Origin: Chloroflexi bacterium HGW-Chloroflexi-2
GTDB lineage: Bacteria; Chloroflexota; Anaerolineae; Anaerolineales; Anaerolineaceae
Assembly (NCBI GenBank): GCA_002840735.1
Contig: PHBY01000005.1
Span: 124,001-188,000, forward strand
Reading direction: 5' to 3'
DNA: 64,000 nt
The notes beneath the pieces are model-generated. The model did no database searches. It saw only the letters and a program-made list of their open reading frames with translations, and was not told the origin of the DNA. A program made the position numbers and the translations under genes. Shown one piece after another: positions 42,568-49,649 of the stretch. How positions within the stretch are numbered: position 1 is the stretch's first letter; each line of letters begins with the position of its first letter.

Positions 42568-44235
42568 TTATCCCTGGCGTTTTAACCTGGCTGGCTTACC
42601 AAAAAATTCAAGTCTTTTTAATTTATTGATGACCTGATCCACATATTGCTCGGATACATCCACAAAGGTTTCGTGTTGTTGAATGGTAATGGCACCAACT
42701 GCCTTACCCGGTATCTTGGCTTCATTGGCAATCGCACCCACAACCATGGTGGGTCGGATTTGTTCAGCTTTTCCTAATCCGAAAGATAAACGCACCATTC
42801 CAGGCTCATGACTGCTGTTACGGCTTCCTTTGGACCGACCTGCATGTTCGAATCTTCGCGATTCTCCACTGTGCGGTTTTGCCCCACGTGCATTTCTTCC
42901 CCCGCGTTGGCCAACTTCTACAATGCCAACCGGCATGATGTGAACATATTTTTTTTGTTCCTTGACCAATTTCAAAGCAGTGGCTGCCACCAACAAAGGA
43001 TCATGGCCTTCTTCTACCAATTTATTGACCAATTCGATTTCGCGGGGTGGTTTTTCGCTATTTAATCGTTCAACAATCAGATTTTCAAATTCTAGTTGAC
43101 GCTTTGTCAAAATGTCTTTTTCAGAAGGCATCTTTTCAACTGACATTGCCTGCTGGGTTACTTTCTCAAATCGTCGAATACGGAACATTTCGTTGCCAGT
43201 GATCAAGGAAATAGCTACCCCTTTAGCTCCAGCCCGACCGGTTCTGCCAATACGGTGAATATATTCTTCTGCTTCGAAAGGAATATCATAATTGAATACA
43301 TGCGAAACACCCTGAATGTCCAAACCACGCGCAGCCACATCGGTTGCCACCAAAACGCGCGTCAACCCCCGGCGGAAGCGATCCAAAGCAATTTCTCTGG
43401 CAGATTGTGCCAGATCGCCATGCAATGCTTCTGCAGCGTAGTGAGCTGCCATGAGCTTGTCACTCAGTTCGGCTGCCCCTACTTTGGTACGGGTAAATAT
43501 GAGGGCATTGGTGATAGGTTCAAATTCCAATAACCGCAACAAAGCGGCAAATTTATCTTTCTCATGCACCAGATACACGCGTTGTTCGGTATTTTCAACG
43601 GTAAGGGTCTTACCGGCAATGATTACTTCTTCAGGATTATTCAGGTAACTATTAGCTAGTTTGCGGATTTCTTTTGGTAATGTAGCCGAAAAAAGTGCTT
43701 TCTGACAATCATAAGGAGCGTAAGCCAGAATCGCCTCCACCTCTTCCAGGAAGCCCATTTTGAGCATTTCATCCGCTTCATCCAGAACCCAAAATCGGAC
43801 TTTCGTAAGATCGAGGGCATTCTTTTTCTGGATTAAATCCATCACACGGCCTGGAGTTCCAACAACAATCTGTACCCCTTCCGACAATTGATGCAACTGT
43901 CGACCATAAGGCGCACCACCATAAACCGGCAGGATTTTTATAGATGTAAATTTAGCAAAGGTTTCAATAGCTTTTGAAACTTGCAATGCCAGTTCTCGTG
44001 TGGGAGTCAGAATAAAGCCCTGTACGGCTTTTAATTTTGGGTCAATCATTTGCAACATGGGTAAGGCAAACGCTGCTGTTTTACCTGTACCTGTTTGTGC
44101 CTGTCCCAACATATCTTTTCCACTCATCAATACCGGGATTGCCTGTTCCTGAATCTCGGTTGGGTTTTCATACTCCAGTTCCTGGATGGCCTGATTGAGC
44201 TCGGGCTTTAAATTTAATGTATCAAACAAACTCAT
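42568..44235 (-). CDS. deaD: DEAD-box RNA helicase, DeaD/CsdA-like
   Basis: This 555-residue ATP-dependent RNA helicase has Q-motif and motif I AQTGTGKTAAF (about 45-55), motif Ia PTRELALQV, motif II DEADEML (about 150-156), motif III SATLP, motif V ARGLDIQGV and motif VI HRIGRTGRAG. The tail has an Arg/Gly/Ser-rich stretch and then a DbpA-type RNA-binding domain (about 477-552: VRLSFGLGKAEQIRP). DeaD/CsdA enzymes act in ribosome assembly and RNA decay, especially in the cold. A terminator-like hairpin in its leader suggests conditional expression. Confidence 0.95.
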   Translation of the reverse strand: MSLFDTLNLKPELNQAIQELEYENPTEIQEQAIPVLMSGKDMLGQAQTGTGKTAAFALPMLQMIDPKLKAVQGFILTPTRELALQVSKAIETFAKFTSIKILPVYGGAPYGRQLHQLSEGVQIVVGTPGRVMDLIQKKNALDLTKVRFWVLDEADEMLKMGFLEEVEAILAYAPYDCQKALFSATLPKEIRKLANSYLNNPEEVIIAGKTLTVENTEQRVYLVHEKDKFAALLRLLEFEPITNALIFTRTKVGAAELSDKLMAAHYAAEALHGDLAQSAREIALDRFRRGLTRVLVATDVAARGLDIQGVSHVFNYDIPFEAEEYIHRIGRTGRAGAKGVAISLITGNEMFRIRRFEKVTQQAMSVEKMPSEKDILTKRQLEFENLIVERLNSEKPPREIELVNKLVEEGHDPLLVAATALKLVKEQKKYVHIMPVGIVEVGQRGGRNARGAKPHSGESRRFEHAGRSKGSRNSSHEPGMVRLSFGLGKAEQIRPTMVVGAIANEAKIPGKAVGAITIQQHETFVDVSEQYVDQVINKLKRLEFFGKPARLKRQG

Positions 44236-44307
44236 TAATTACTTTCACTTTCAGACGTACACGCCCATACTGATTTTAATGGATCAGTTTTTTTGAGCAA
44301 TTTTGAA

Positions 44308-44340
44308 CAAAAAAGGACTTGCTGATCCTGGCAAATCCTT
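44308..44340 (-). terminator. Terminator-like hairpin in the deaD 5' leader (attenuator candidate)
   Basis: On the minus strand AAGGATTTGC (44340-44331) pairs with GCAAGTCCTT (44322-44313) with one wobble, followed by U residues. It lies about 75-105 bp upstream of the deaD start codon. No other minus-strand gene precedes it, so it should be inside the deaD leader. A second small hairpin (ACTGAT/ATCAGT) follows before the start codon. Confidence 0.6.
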
Positions 44341-44440
44341 TCCGAGATGCAAACGATCTTGTCCTACTGATCTGTCGAACAATCAGTAATTGTAGCACAA
44401 TCTGATAAATTTTGGGAATAATCTTCCCTCGAATTCAAGC

Positions 44441-44469
44441 TTGCTCAGGTTCTTAACCCCTGTTAAAAT
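44441..44469 (+). promoter_or_regulatory. Promoter of a leaderless methyltransferase mRNA
   Basis: TTGCTC (44441-44446) and TAAAAT (44464-44469) are separated by 17 bp. The ATG at 44476 lies only 6 bp after the -10 box, and there is no ribosome-binding site. Confidence 0.65.
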
Positions 44470-44475
44470 TCATGA

Positions 44476-45321
44476 ATGCAAAATAAAATCTACTTCGGCG
44501 ACAATCTCGCCATCCTTCAGACTTTACCTTCAGAATCGATTGATCTGATCTACATCGACCCCCCATTTAACACCGGAAAAGCACAAAGCCGCAAGCAAAT
44601 AAAAACCGTAGCGGATGAAAACGGTGATCGCGTTGGCTTTCAGGGTCGTTCATATCGCACGATTGAATTAGGGCAAAAGGCCTATCTGGATCAATTTGAT
44701 GATTATTTGGGCTTTCTGGAACCAAGATTAAGGGAAGCATGTCGATTATTAAAACCACATGGCAGCCTTTACTTCCACATCGATTACCGGGAAGTTCATT
44801 ACTGCAAGATTTTATTGGATCAGATTTTTGGCCGTGATTCATTTTTGAATGAAATCATCTGGGCTTATGACTATGGCGCGCGCACCAAAAAAAAGTGGCC
44901 TCCCAAGCATGATAATATCCTCTGGTATGCAAAAGACCCCTCACAGTACACATTTAATGTGGAGGAAATCGAGCGAATTCCTTATATGGCCCCCGGGTTG
45001 GTTGGAAAAGAAAAAGCTGCACGAGGAAAATTACCTACCGATACCTGGTGGCATACGATTGTGCCCACCAATGGGACGGAAAAAACTGGCTACCCTACCC
45101 AAAAGCCCCTGGGTATCCTGCGAAGGATCATTCAGGCTTCTTCAAAACCAGGTGATGTGGTTCTGGATTTCTTTGGTGGTTCAGGTACCACTGCAGCGGC
45201 CTGTCTGGAATTTGACAGAAATTTTCTCCTGATTGACAATAATCCACAATCCATTGAGATCATGCGCAAGCGTTTTGCTGGTCAACCGATTGAATGGATC
45301 GGTTGTGAAGGGCTGGGATAA
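44476..45321 (+). CDS. Site-specific DNA methyltransferase (N6-adenine or N4-cytosine)
   Basis: This 281-residue SAM-dependent DNA methyltransferase has catalytic motif IV DLIYIDPPFNTGK (about 23-35) before the SAM-binding motif FFGGSGTTAAACLEF (about 231-245), the beta-class order. DPPF allows either N6-adenine or N4-cytosine methylation. The C-terminal ending IGCEGLG is short. No restriction endonuclease, specificity subunit or repair nuclease lies beside it, so it looks like an orphan enzyme. The probable CAT-like gene begins 2 bp after its stop. Recognition sequence is unknown. Confidence 0.92.
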   Translation: MQNKIYFGDNLAILQTLPSESIDLIYIDPPFNTGKAQSRKQIKTVADENGDRVGFQGRSYRTIELGQKAYLDQFDDYLGFLEPRLREACRLLKPHGSLYFHIDYREVHYCKILLDQIFGRDSFLNEIIWAYDYGARTKKKWPPKHDNILWYAKDPSQYTFNVEEIERIPYMAPGLVGKEKAARGKLPTDTWWHTIVPTNGTEKTGYPTQKPLGILRRIIQASSKPGDVVLDFFGGSGTTAAACLEFDRNFLLIDNNPQSIEIMRKRFAGQPIEWIGCEGLG

Positions 45322-45323
45322 TC

Positions 45324-45965
45324 GTGAAAATAATCGACCTTGCAACCTGGAAACGGCGTGATCATTACAATCTTTATAAAAATTTAGAATATCCTTACCT
45401 GAATATCAGCGCCAATGTAAATATTGACAATTTATATAACTGGTCGAAAGAACAAAAAATTTCTCTGTTCTCTTGTATTGCCTATCTGACATCACGTGCT
45501 GCCAATCAAATACCAGAGCTACGAATGCGCATACGTGCTGACCAGGTGGTTGAACATCCGATGGTACATCCTTCTTTTACCGTGCTTACAGATGATGAAA
45601 CCTTTGGATTTGCTACCATTCGATATTCCCCCGATTTTTCCGAATTTCACCAAAACGTAACCGCTGGTATTGAAGCCACCAAAAAGAATCCCACCATTCA
45701 TGATGAGCCCGGGCGAGACGATATGATATTTCTGACGACTATGACCTGGGTATCGTTTACGCAGATTTCACATCCATTACCACTCAACCCGCCTGATTCT
45801 TTTCCACGGATTACCTGGGGTAAATTTTTTGACCAGGGTCAACAAAGGTTGATGCCCCTCTCGCTATTGGCAAATCATGCCCTGGTGGATGGTCTGCATG
45901 TTGGGAAATTCTTTGAATTGGTTCAGGAGTGGATGAACTATCCAGAACAATTACTGAATAATTAA
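45324..45965 (+). CDS. Chloramphenicol acetyltransferase-like protein (CatA type)
   Basis: This 213-residue protein has the CAT fold. The catalytic histidine motif appears as NHALVDGLHVGKFFELVQ (about 187-204), matching HxxxDGxH. The N-terminal LATWKRRDHYNLYKNLEYPYLNISANVNI and the middle FTVLTDDETFGFATIRY segment are typical. The start codon is GTG at 45324, 2 bp after the methyltransferase stop, so the two are co-transcribed. Such chromosomal CAT homologues need not act on chloramphenicol. Resistance cannot be claimed from sequence. MITE copy 2 follows 19 bp after the stop. Confidence 0.88.
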   Translation: MKIIDLATWKRRDHYNLYKNLEYPYLNISANVNIDNLYNWSKEQKISLFSCIAYLTSRAANQIPELRMRIRADQVVEHPMVHPSFTVLTDDETFGFATIRYSPDFSEFHQNVTAGIEATKKNPTIHDEPGRDDMIFLTTMTWVSFTQISHPLPLNPPDSFPRITWGKFFDQGQQRLMPLSLLANHALVDGLHVGKFFELVQEWMNYPEQLLNN

Positions 45966-45984
45966 CGATTTAACACAATTTATC

Positions 45985-46072
45985 GTGTCCTTTCAATAAT
46001 TAGCGGTCAGGGTGTTTTTGGCGTGCGGATGCACGCCAAAAACACCCGCTTGCCCCGATTTATTGAGATGAT
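45985..46072. mobile_element. 88-bp palindromic MITE-like element, copy 2
   Basis: It has the same ends and length as copies 1 and 3. The central hairpin has a perfect 17-bp stem (GGGTGTTTTTGGCGTGC and its complement) around a 4-base loop. It is flanked by an exact direct repeat ACAATTTATC at 45975-45984 and 46073-46082. This is a 10-bp target-site duplication and direct evidence of insertion. It carries no transposase and must be mobilised in trans. Confidence 0.92.
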
Positions 46073-46090
46073 ACAATTTATCAAATTAAA

Positions 46091-46255
46091 AGCGAGAACC
46101 GCCTGCGAAAGAGGAGGCGGTTCTCATTTTGATTGCTGTGGCACTTTCCTATCGAGTGATCAGGAGGTGTGCCACAGCCGTACGTTGACTACTATTAGTC
46201 ATTGACATCACCTCCTCTTTCAAAGATTGGCGAATTAAAGTGATCAAAGATCACT
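46091..46255 (-). ncRNA. Candidate structured small RNA with CCUCC loops
   Basis: A self-contained minus-strand unit follows a good promoter (46261-46288). In RNA order it holds a 7-bp hairpin AGTGATC/GATCACT (46255-46239), a segment AAAGAGGAGGTGATG (46220-46206), a small hairpin TGACTA/TAGTCA (46201-46186), a perfect 10-bp stem GCTGTGGCAC/GTGCCACAGC (46178-46169 with 46144-46135), and a terminator stem of 11 bp (46125-46094) with a U-rich tail. The loop of the 10-bp stem and the terminator both carry CCUCCU, complementary to AGGAGG. It may be a small RNA, a small-protein mRNA, or both. No known family is recognised. Confidence 0.6.
46149..46202 (-). CDS. Possible 17-residue peptide in the structured RNA
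   Basis: The ORF MTNSSQRTAVAHLLITR begins with ATG at 46202. AGGAGG lies 8 bp upstream, a near-ideal ribosome-binding site. It is too short to compare with families. Its coding region overlaps the two middle stem-loops, so translation and folding would compete. It could be a leader peptide, a small protein, or a chance ORF. The strength of the site and the dedicated promoter and terminator are the only support. Confidence 0.35.
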   Translation of the reverse strand: MTNSSQRTAVAHLLITR

Positions 46256-46260
46256 CCTTA

Positions 46261-46288
46261 ATTATGGCACATTTTTTCAACTTGTCAA
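46261..46288 (-). promoter_or_regulatory. Promoter of the structured small RNA
   Basis: On the minus strand TTGACA (46288-46283) and CATAAT (46266-46261) have a 16-bp spacer. The boxes and spacing are the same as in the pheST T-box promoter. The predicted start is near 46254. Confidence 0.72.
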
Positions 46289-46312
46289 ATCAAGTTGAAA
46301 TCTTTACCGAAA

Positions 46313-47527
46313 TTACCATTCAGGAACAAGAGTGAAGCGATAATTCCCATCTGTTTGTTTTTCAGTCTTTCCATTAAGTGTCATCACTTCCACCCAGGTC
46401 TGTCCGGGTTTGAGAGGGAAGACAGAACCATCCGCGTTCAGGAAAGTCAGAACAGATTCTTCATTCGGACGCGACCAGGTCACTTCATATACCTTACCAT
46501 CTCTGGCAATATACGCTTCTCCAGTGCCCAGCAGATTGACATCCAGTACTTCAACCGTTGGACGCGCATCAATATCTTCATGGCGCACAAAAATGACAGC
46601 AATATTTTCGATTTCGATGGGTTTATTGTTTGCCCGATCAATTAATCTTTCATATACTTCATCATCAGGACCAACAGAGTTTTCTACATCCGAAAAACGA
46701 GTATAAGCATGAGAGGTCGGATTATAGTCCCAACGATTGTAAACTGCGCCTGAAAAGCGAACATACACTGATTCTGACGCTTCCCCGCCTACAGGTGCCT
46801 GCATCTGAAAAAACATACCATCCAGGTTCTGTCGTGAATTGTCAATTCCCATCCTCTGAGTGTAATCAGCTACCTTGCTGGTATCGGCTACTTCATAATT
46901 CTTGGTATTTGGCTCAATTCTGTAGATTATCCCTGCTGTGTTTGCACTTTCGATCATTAAACGGTTGGCAAATTCTGAATTAACCAGGCGGTTATAGGTG
47001 TTTTCGTAAGCGCTACCAAAAATAAACATGCCTTTATAAGCACGCACTACATTGAAATCAAATAGGCGGGCTGACCGAATGGGTGCCACCATTTCCGCAT
47101 CTTCACCATAAAATATCGCTGCAAAGCGGGTGGTACCAAATTCAGTGTAATATTCGTATACAATATCAGCATTGGAAAGTCCCCAATGTGGTCGGTCTGC
47201 TCGCGGAAGATTCTGCACTTTGATAATGATAGGTCTGCGATTCAATAAAGCAGGATCTTCTACCTCCAGACCCGTTAACGGATTAACACCTTCTGGAAAA
47301 TTAGTTGGTCCATAGCCTTCTTCAGGGTATTTTGGAGTAGGTGTAGCAATTGGAGGTAAAGGGGTAACAGTGAATGTAGGAGTAGGGGTGGCAGGCTCTG
47401 GTTGGAGAGCTGTAGGTGAGGGTAAAAGCGGGGTTTCTACGACTGTTGGTGTAACATTCGTAGATTGGCAGGCTGCAACCAGGCTGAGAATAATTAAGAA
47501 AATGACTGCAACAAAAATTTTCTTCAT
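46313..47527 (-). CDS. DUF3048 domain lipoprotein
   Basis: This 404-residue lipoprotein has a signal peptide ending in the lipobox VAAC (LSLVAACQST). A Thr/Pro-rich linker (about 25-75) leads into DUF3048 (about 85-400). Supporting segments are NPLTGLEVEDPALLNRRPIIIKVQN, PHWGLSNADIVYEYYTEFGTTRFAAIFYG, and near the end EEVLTFLN-like and KPGQTWVEVMTLNG. The function is unknown; homologues include YerB of Bacillus. It stands alone, convergent with the methyltransferase-CAT unit, with the structured RNA unit beyond its 3' end. Confidence 0.9.
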   Translation of the reverse strand: MKKIFVAVIFLIILSLVAACQSTNVTPTVVETPLLPSPTALQPEPATPTPTFTVTPLPPIATPTPKYPEEGYGPTNFPEGVNPLTGLEVEDPALLNRRPIIIKVQNLPRADRPHWGLSNADIVYEYYTEFGTTRFAAIFYGEDAEMVAPIRSARLFDFNVVRAYKGMFIFGSAYENTYNRLVNSEFANRLMIESANTAGIIYRIEPNTKNYEVADTSKVADYTQRMGIDNSRQNLDGMFFQMQAPVGGEASESVYVRFSGAVYNRWDYNPTSHAYTRFSDVENSVGPDDEVYERLIDRANNKPIEIENIAVIFVRHEDIDARPTVEVLDVNLLGTGEAYIARDGKVYEVTWSRPNEESVLTFLNADGSVFPLKPGQTWVEVMTLNGKTEKQTDGNYRFTLVPEW

Positions 47528-47662
47528 GGATTACTCCAATATTTTTTTCATTATTATAGTATGAATTGAAAATCATACTCGATCTTTGTCAATTTGCCAA
47601 CGCGCGCGCATTGATGAACAAAGTGAAAAGGCAAAACATAGTTTTCTAAGCCGCATTTGCTC

Positions 47663-47691
47663 TTGCCTTGCGTTCTTGATGATCTTATAAT
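47663..47691 (+). promoter_or_regulatory. Promoter of a leaderless DUF2085-DUF4126 mRNA
   Basis: TTGCCT (47663-47668) and TATAAT (47686-47691) are separated by 17 bp. The ATG at 47699 lies 7 bp after the -10 box and has no ribosome-binding site. Confidence 0.68.
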
Positions 47692-47698
47692 CAAAACC

Positions 47699-48508
47699 AT
47701 GAAAATTTTCGGATTCGTGATAACAAAAGGTTTGGTGATTAAATTTTTTCTGGTTGTTTTTACAGCCTTGATCACCTACTTCTGGCTGGATTTTGCTCCC
47801 GATGGTCTTTTAGGAAAGATGGATGCTGTTGGCTATGCGGTCTGTCATCGTATCGATGAGCGCTCTTTTCACCTGGGAGAAAGAGCATTGCCTCTTTGTG
47901 CTCGCTGTTCCGGTATGCAATTGGGTGCCCTCCTGGGATTGGCTTACCAATCAATCTGGGGGCGGCGGGGCAAGTTTCCTCCAATAAAAATTCTGATCCC
48001 TTTGGGAATTCTGGCATTATTCTTTGTAGTGGATGGCGTAAATTCATATCTGAATTTCGTACCGATGATTCCCTCGGTTTATCCATCCCAAAATTGGTTA
48101 CGGTTGATCACTGGAACGGGTTTGGGACTGGGCATGGCTGCAGTAATTTACCCAATCTTTAATCAGACCCTTTGGAAAGATTGGGAAGATGATTATTCAT
48201 TAGGGTATTGGAAGCAATTCCTGGGACTAATCGGATTGGCGATTCTCCTGGACCTGGCAATCTTATCCGAAAATCCGCTGGTTTTGTACCCTTTGGCAAT
48301 TCTTTCGGGATTAGCAGTGCTGGTTGTTTTGAGCATGTGTTATTCATTGTTAATCATTATGATCATCAAAAAAGATAATCATTACACCACCTGGCGTTCT
48401 GTTTGGGCACCTCTCCTGGCGGGATTTACAATTGCAATCACCCAGACGTTTGTTATCGATCTGGTACGCTTTGCGTTTACCCGAACATGGGGTGGTTTTG
48501 ACCTTTAG
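47699..48508 (+). CDS. DUF2085 membrane protein
   Basis: This 269-residue membrane protein starts at ATG 47699; a TTG further upstream would precede the likely transcription start. It has about seven hydrophobic helices. The DUF2085 signature is CHRIDERSFHLGERALPLCARCSGMQLGALLG (about 49-80), with conserved Cys and His that may bind metal or a cofactor. The function is unknown. It is 7 bp upstream of the DUF4126 gene, whose ribosome-binding site overlaps its stop codon, so the two act as one operon. Confidence 0.88.
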   Translation: MKIFGFVITKGLVIKFFLVVFTALITYFWLDFAPDGLLGKMDAVGYAVCHRIDERSFHLGERALPLCARCSGMQLGALLGLAYQSIWGRRGKFPPIKILIPLGILALFFVVDGVNSYLNFVPMIPSVYPSQNWLRLITGTGLGLGMAAVIYPIFNQTLWKDWEDDYSLGYWKQFLGLIGLAILLDLAILSENPLVLYPLAILSGLAVLVVLSMCYSLLIIMIIKKDNHYTTWRSVWAPLLAGFTIAITQTFVIDLVRFAFTRTWGGFDL

Positions 48509-48515
48509 GAGATAA

Positions 48516-49076
48516 ATGGATATTCTTGGAATTTTTTCTGCCTTTGGACTTTCTGCCAGCGCTGGATTAAATGCTTACATTCCTTTATTAGTGGTTGCCT
48601 TGCTAGCCAGATTTACTAACTTAATGAAATTACAGCAACCATGGGATGCTCTTGCCAGCTGGTGGATTATTGGATTGCTGGTGGTGCTTTCATTGATTGA
48701 GTTTTTCGCGGATAAAGTGCCAGCCGTCAATCACATCAATGATATTATTCAATCGTTCATCCGACCTACTGCAGGAGCAATTGTCTTTGCTGCCAGTGCC
48801 AATGTCCTCACTGAGGTATCACCCATATTATCTTTGGCTTGCGGATTATTGGTTGCGGGTAGCGTGCATGCAGTCAAAAGTGCAATGATAAGGCCGGCCG
48901 TGACTGCAACGACTGCAGGTGTAGGCAATGTTCCGGTCAGCGTGCTTGAAGACGTTGTCTCGACGATTGTGTCTGTTCTTTCCGTTCTTGTGCCCATATT
49001 GGTTGTGGTTTTCTTAATTATTTTAATCGCCTGGATAATCTCAAATCGTCAAAAAAGGAAATCGTATCAGCATTAA
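48516..49076 (+). CDS. DUF4126 membrane protein
   Basis: This 186-residue membrane protein has about five hydrophobic segments. The opening FSAFGLSASAGLNAYIPLLVVALLAR and the central FADKVPAVNHINDIIQSFIRPTAGAIVFAA match the DUF4126 family. A glycine/alanine-rich helix pair follows (LACGLLVAGSVHAVKSA). The tail is short and basic. The family role is unknown. It is coupled to the upstream DUF2085 gene by overlap of stop codon and ribosome-binding site. Confidence 0.87.
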   Translation: MDILGIFSAFGLSASAGLNAYIPLLVVALLARFTNLMKLQQPWDALASWWIIGLLVVLSLIEFFADKVPAVNHINDIIQSFIRPTAGAIVFAASANVLTEVSPILSLACGLLVAGSVHAVKSAMIRPAVTATTAGVGNVPVSVLEDVVSTIVSVLSVLVPILVVVFLIILIAWIISNRQKRKSYQH

Positions 49077-49148
49077 ATTTGAACTATGAAATTTATTTTG
49101 TATACTTAGATAATCATTTTTAGTAGTTATTCAGTAAAGGAGAAGCAT

Positions 49149-49568
49149 ATGGGACAGAATGATGATATGACGATTCGAGCACCAGATCCAGGCGATTCAG
49201 ATCGCTTTAAGCAAGTGCCAAACCAGGAACCCGACAGCTCTGGTTTCCAGGAAGCACCAAAATTTGAAACACCACCGGTGTATTCAGAACCGCCCCGACC
49301 TACAGAAGTACCCAGTTTTGGTCAGGTCGTTGAACCACCCAGTCCAACAGAAGTACCAAGTTATGGTGAGGTAGTTGAACCTCCCCGAAAGAAAAACAAT
49401 AAAACCCTCTGGATTATTATAGCAGTGGTTGTCGCTGTTATTTGTTGTTGTTGTATTGTTACCATCGTTGTTGCAAGCAATTTGATGCAGCAAATTAATT
49501 TTGAGGATTTTGAAGACCTGCTGAACGAATTCAGCCAGATCATTAAAATTACACCAGCTTTTGTTTAA
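49149..49568 (+). CDS. Proline-rich single-pass membrane protein of unknown function
   Basis: This 139-residue protein matches no family I recognise. Residues 1-85 are hydrophilic, Pro/Glu-rich, with an internal repeat: PTEVPSFGQVVEPP (about 52-65) followed by PTEVPSYGEVVEPP (about 67-80). A basic RKKNNK stretch and a transmembrane helix (about 87-110) containing four consecutive Cys follow, then a short extracellular tail. AAAGGAGAAGC precedes the ATG. The layout resembles tail-facing membrane adaptors with a disordered cytoplasmic part. The Cys run could be acylated; that is a guess. Confidence 0.7.
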   Translation: MGQNDDMTIRAPDPGDSDRFKQVPNQEPDSSGFQEAPKFETPPVYSEPPRPTEVPSFGQVVEPPSPTEVPSYGEVVEPPRKKNNKTLWIIIAVVVAVICCCCIVTIVVASNLMQQINFEDFEDLLNEFSQIIKITPAFV

Positions 49569-49602
49569 TTTCTGATTTTTCTTATTTAAATAAATCAAAA
49601 TA

Positions 49603-49642
49603 GAATTTTACGCCCTGTTCAAAAAAACAGGGCGTAAAATTC
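49603..49642. terminator. Bidirectional hairpin between convergent genes
   Basis: A perfect 17-bp stem (49603-49619 with 49626-49642, GAATTTTACGCCCTGTT and complement) around a 6-base loop lies between the proline-rich protein gene and the L,D-transpeptidase gene. A- and T-rich arms give a U-rich end in both directions. It probably ends both transcripts. Confidence 0.82.
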
Positions 49643-49649
49643 TTGCAGT

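Noticed and set aside
44476-45321. Restriction-modification system
   Set aside because: Only a methyltransferase is present. Neighbouring genes are a CAT-like enzyme and a DEAD-box helicase of the DeaD type, not restriction components.
45324-45965. Acquired chloramphenicol resistance gene
   Set aside because: CAT-fold proteins are common in chromosomes and act on other substrates. Nothing in the sequence shows resistance or recent transfer.
46023-46205. Plus-strand open frame through the MITE and structured RNA
   Set aside because: It begins inside MITE copy 2, and the same peptide start recurs in the other copies. It reflects the repeat, not a gene.
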